NCBI GenBank assembly: GCA_005883775.1
Contig: VBEU01000172.1
Location: forward strand, 1-7,788
Source: Chloroflexota bacterium
Lineage (GTDB): Bacteria; Chloroflexota; Limnocylindria; P2-11E
Direction of reading: 5' to 3'
Length of the DNA stretch: 7,788 nucleotides
Shown here one piece after another: positions 6,861-7,788 of the stretch. Position 1 is the first letter of the stretch; every line of letters begins with the position of its first letter. The notes below the pieces were generated by a model that saw only the letters and a list, made by a program, of their open reading frames with translations, was not told where the DNA came from and made no database searches. Made by a program: the position numbers and the translations under genes.

Positions 6861-6890
6861 GCAAAACAAAAGCGGCGCCTGAGCGCCGCT
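6861..6890 (-). terminator. Intrinsic terminator of the riboswitch expression platform
   Basis: On the minus strand, AGCGGCGC (6890-6883), loop TCAG, and GCGCCGCT (6878-6871) form a perfect 8-bp GC-rich stem followed by TTTGTTTTG. It sits 21 bases after the riboswitch aptamer and ends about six bases before the pyrophosphokinase ATG. With TPP bound, this hairpin should stop transcription. GGCGCTC within it is complementary to GAGCGCC in the aptamer's P3 arm (6995-6989), a possible antiterminator pairing without TPP. Confidence 0.85.
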
Positions 6891-6911
6891 CGCAAGGGAT
6901 TCCACGCGTTT

Positions 6912-7003
6912 CGACTCCCTACGCTGACATTACTCAGATCAGGTTCTGGGGTCTGCGGCTATCCGCACTCTCAGCGCCCCCTTCGTCGGGCGCTCCCCCG
7001 TCG
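6912..7003 (-). promoter_or_regulatory. TPP riboswitch (THI element)
   Basis: The conserved aptamer elements occur in order on the minus strand: P1 CGAC (7003-7000), a G-run for P2, P3 arms AGCGCCC and GGGCGCT, the CTGAGA core, ACCCC closing P2, then GAACCTGATCTG, GTAATG, TCAGCGTAGGGA and the P1 partner GTCG (6915-6912). The P5-type stem is CTGA/TCAG instead of the usual CTGG/CCAG, a paired change that keeps base pairing. A small extra hairpin TGCGG-ATAG-CCGCA is inserted between CTGAGA and ACCCC. The element controls the thiN-ykoEDC operon by binding TPP. Confidence 0.95.
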
Positions 7004-7020
7004 TATTCAGTTGTGTGCAG

Positions 7021-7026
7021 ATTCTA
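7021..7026 (-). promoter_or_regulatory. Probable -10 element of the thiamine operon
   Basis: TAGAAT on the minus strand matches the TATAAT consensus at five of six positions and would place the transcript start near 7013, about 10 bases before the first riboswitch helix. The hexamer 17 bases upstream, TTCGTG, is a poor -35 match, so an activator or a different sigma factor may be involved. It is the best candidate in this gap. Confidence 0.5.
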
Positions 7027-7051
7027 GCCGAAGCTGCCTCAGACACGAAGA

Positions 7052-7078
7052 GGACCAAGCCCGTGTCGGGCCTGGCCC
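7052..7078 (-). terminator. Hairpin ending the amt unit (probable terminator)
   Basis: GGGCCAGGCCCG (7078-7067 on the minus strand), loop ACA and CGGGCTTGGTCC (7063-7052) pair over 12 positions, two of them G-U. It lies 26 bases after the stop of the small gene and 25 bases before the -10 of the thiamine operon, so it insulates the two units. The tract after it (TCTTCGTGTCT) is only partly T-rich, so termination efficiency is uncertain. Confidence 0.6.
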
Positions 7079-7104
7079 TCGATCGACCGTTGGGTGTGGT
7101 GTGG

Positions 7105-7218
7105 CTACGCGGCTTTGCGATCCTCCGCGTGGCTGACCACTGCGACGCTGCCCCGTGACGGCGCGACTAGCCACGCCACGACCAGGACCGCGAACGATAC
7201 GAATGCGAGGATCTCCAT
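7105..7218 (-). CDS. 37-residue single-helix membrane protein downstream of amt
   Basis: Unrecognised small gene. It reads MEILAFVSFAVLVVAWLVA followed by PSRGSVAVVSHAEDRKAA. Residues 3-19 are one hydrophobic helix with no charge; the tail carries R22, R34 and K35, so the tail is probably cytoplasmic. Coding support: a Shine-Dalgarno AAGGAGG overlapping the amt stop, five bases from the ATG; about 80 percent G or C at third positions; a clean TAG stop; and a strong hairpin after it. It is the second gene of the amt transcript, 10 bases behind it. By analogy with small helices that sit beside transporters (KdpF, AcrZ), it might stabilise or tune Amt, but nothing in the sequence proves a function. 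Confidence 0.65.
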   Translation of the reverse strand: MEILAFVSFAVLVVAWLVAPSRGSVAVVSHAEDRKAA

Positions 7219-7223
7219 CTCCG

Positions 7224-7230
7224 CCTCCTT
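7224..7230 (-). promoter_or_regulatory. Shine-Dalgarno sequence of the small membrane gene
   Basis: AAGGAGG on the minus strand. Its first two bases belong to the amt TAA stop, and it lies five bases before the ATG at 7218. Such a strong site placed exactly at the end of amt is the main reason to believe that the short reading frame is translated. Confidence 0.75.
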
Positions 7231-7788
7231 AGATCTGGTACGCGGCTTCGCGGTGCTGCGACGCGTCGAGACCGAGGACTTCCTCGCTCTCGGGGACGCG
7301 CAGTCCGACGAAGACGTCGATGAGCTTCAAGATCACGAACGTCATAACGGCCGAGTAGATGATCGACGCGGCCACCGCGATCGCCTGGATGCCGAGCTGT
7401 CCGGGGTTGCCGTACGCGAGCCCGTCCTTTGCGCCGCTGTTGATCGCTACGGTCGCGAAGATGCCGGTCGCGAGCGCGCCCCAGGCGCCGCCGACGCCGT
7501 GGACGCCGAAGACGTCGAGCGCATCGTCGACCTTGAGGCGCTTCGTGAGCTGGATCGCGGTGTAGCAGAAGACGCCGGCTCCGAGTCCGATCAGGATCGA
7601 GGCCGAGACATCGACGTAGCCGGATGCGGGTGTGATCGCGACGAGACCTGCGACCGCACCGGCCGCGGCACCGAGCACGCTCGGGGCACCCTTGTGCAGC
7701 CATGAGACGGTCATCCACGTGAGCGCAGCCATCGCCGCAGCGGTGTTCGTCACGACGAATGCGTTCGCCGCGAGACCGCCGGCGGTGA
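7229..7788 (-). CDS. amt: Amt ammonium transporter, C-terminal part (start off right edge)
   Basis: About 186 residues are visible, corresponding to roughly the last 40-45 percent of an Amt/MEP/Rh channel that moves ammonium across the inner membrane. The visible part starts at TAGGLAANAFVVTNTAAAMAAL, then WLHKGAPSVLGAAAGAVAGLVAITPASG, the second conserved pore histidine in DVFGVHGVGG, YGNPGQLGIQ, two last helices, and the cytoplasmic tail GLRVPESEEVLGLDASQHREAAY. That tail is the conserved region through which PII (GlnK/GlnB) proteins and inter-subunit signals control the channel, and it is intact. The first pore histidine lies outside the window. No PII gene follows on this side; a small membrane protein gene does. 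Confidence 0.95.
   Translation of the reverse strand, partial: TAGGLAANAFVVTNTAAAMAALTWMTVSWLHKGAPSVLGAAAGAVAGLVAITPASGYVDVSASILIGLGAGVFCYTAIQLTKRLKVDDALDVFGVHGVGGAWGALATGIFATVAINSGAKDGLAYGNPGQLGIQAIAVAASIIYSAVMTFVILKLIDVFVGLRVPESEEVLGLDASQHREAAYQI

Noticed and set aside
6856..6864. TTG start for thiamine pyrophosphokinase
   Set aside because: It lies in the terminator T-run; the ATG at 6855 gives the expected first beta-strand at once.

Overview
This is a GC-rich bacterial window. Third codon positions are almost all G or C, short GTGA-type gene overlaps and GTG starts are common, and both end genes are cut by the window. The genes are housekeeping transport, cofactor and envelope genes. 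Gene order and protein style fit Chloroflexota or a related high-GC phylum (Actinomycetota is also possible), but nothing here fixes the taxon.

Region 1 (1-2911, minus strand) is an envelope or membrane block. A polytopic protein of the 'fused MFS/spermidine synthase' type, with N-terminal membrane helices, a SAM-binding spermidine-synthase-like domain and C-terminal helices, is broken by two frame changes near 2455 and 1560. The middle domain is in a different frame from the two ends. It is followed, with a 4-base overlap, by the start of a GT39/ArnT-like membrane glycosyltransferase that runs off the left edge. Because the middle frame stays open to the window start, a gene caller could wrongly fuse the methyltransferase-like domain to the glycosyltransferase.

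Region 2 (2912-3432, plus strand) is a 206-base divergent intergenic region with one clear inverted repeat, then a single-gene unit for a 104-residue ACT-domain protein with a strong Shine-Dalgarno sequence.

Region 3 (3470-7026, minus strand) is a thiamine salvage operon: a -10 element, a TPP riboswitch, an intrinsic terminator abutting the first gene, thiamine pyrophosphokinase, then the ECF-type transporter YkoE (S component), YkoD (double ATPase) and YkoC (T component). Imported thiamine would be pyrophosphorylated to TPP, and TPP would shut the operon down through the riboswitch. ykoD has no ATG, GTG or TTG before its Walker A motif; a CTG overlapping the ykoE stop codon is the most likely start.

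Region 4 (7052-7788, minus strand) is the C-terminal part of an Amt ammonium transporter. It is followed 10 bases later by an easily missed 37-residue single-helix membrane protein with its own strong Shine-Dalgarno sequence, then a 12-bp hairpin that probably ends the unit.

I saw no tRNA, rRNA, CRISPR array, insertion sequence or phage gene. The most interesting items are the amt-linked small membrane protein, the CTG start of ykoD, the compact riboswitch/terminator/start layout, and the twice-frameshifted spermidine-synthase-like gene.
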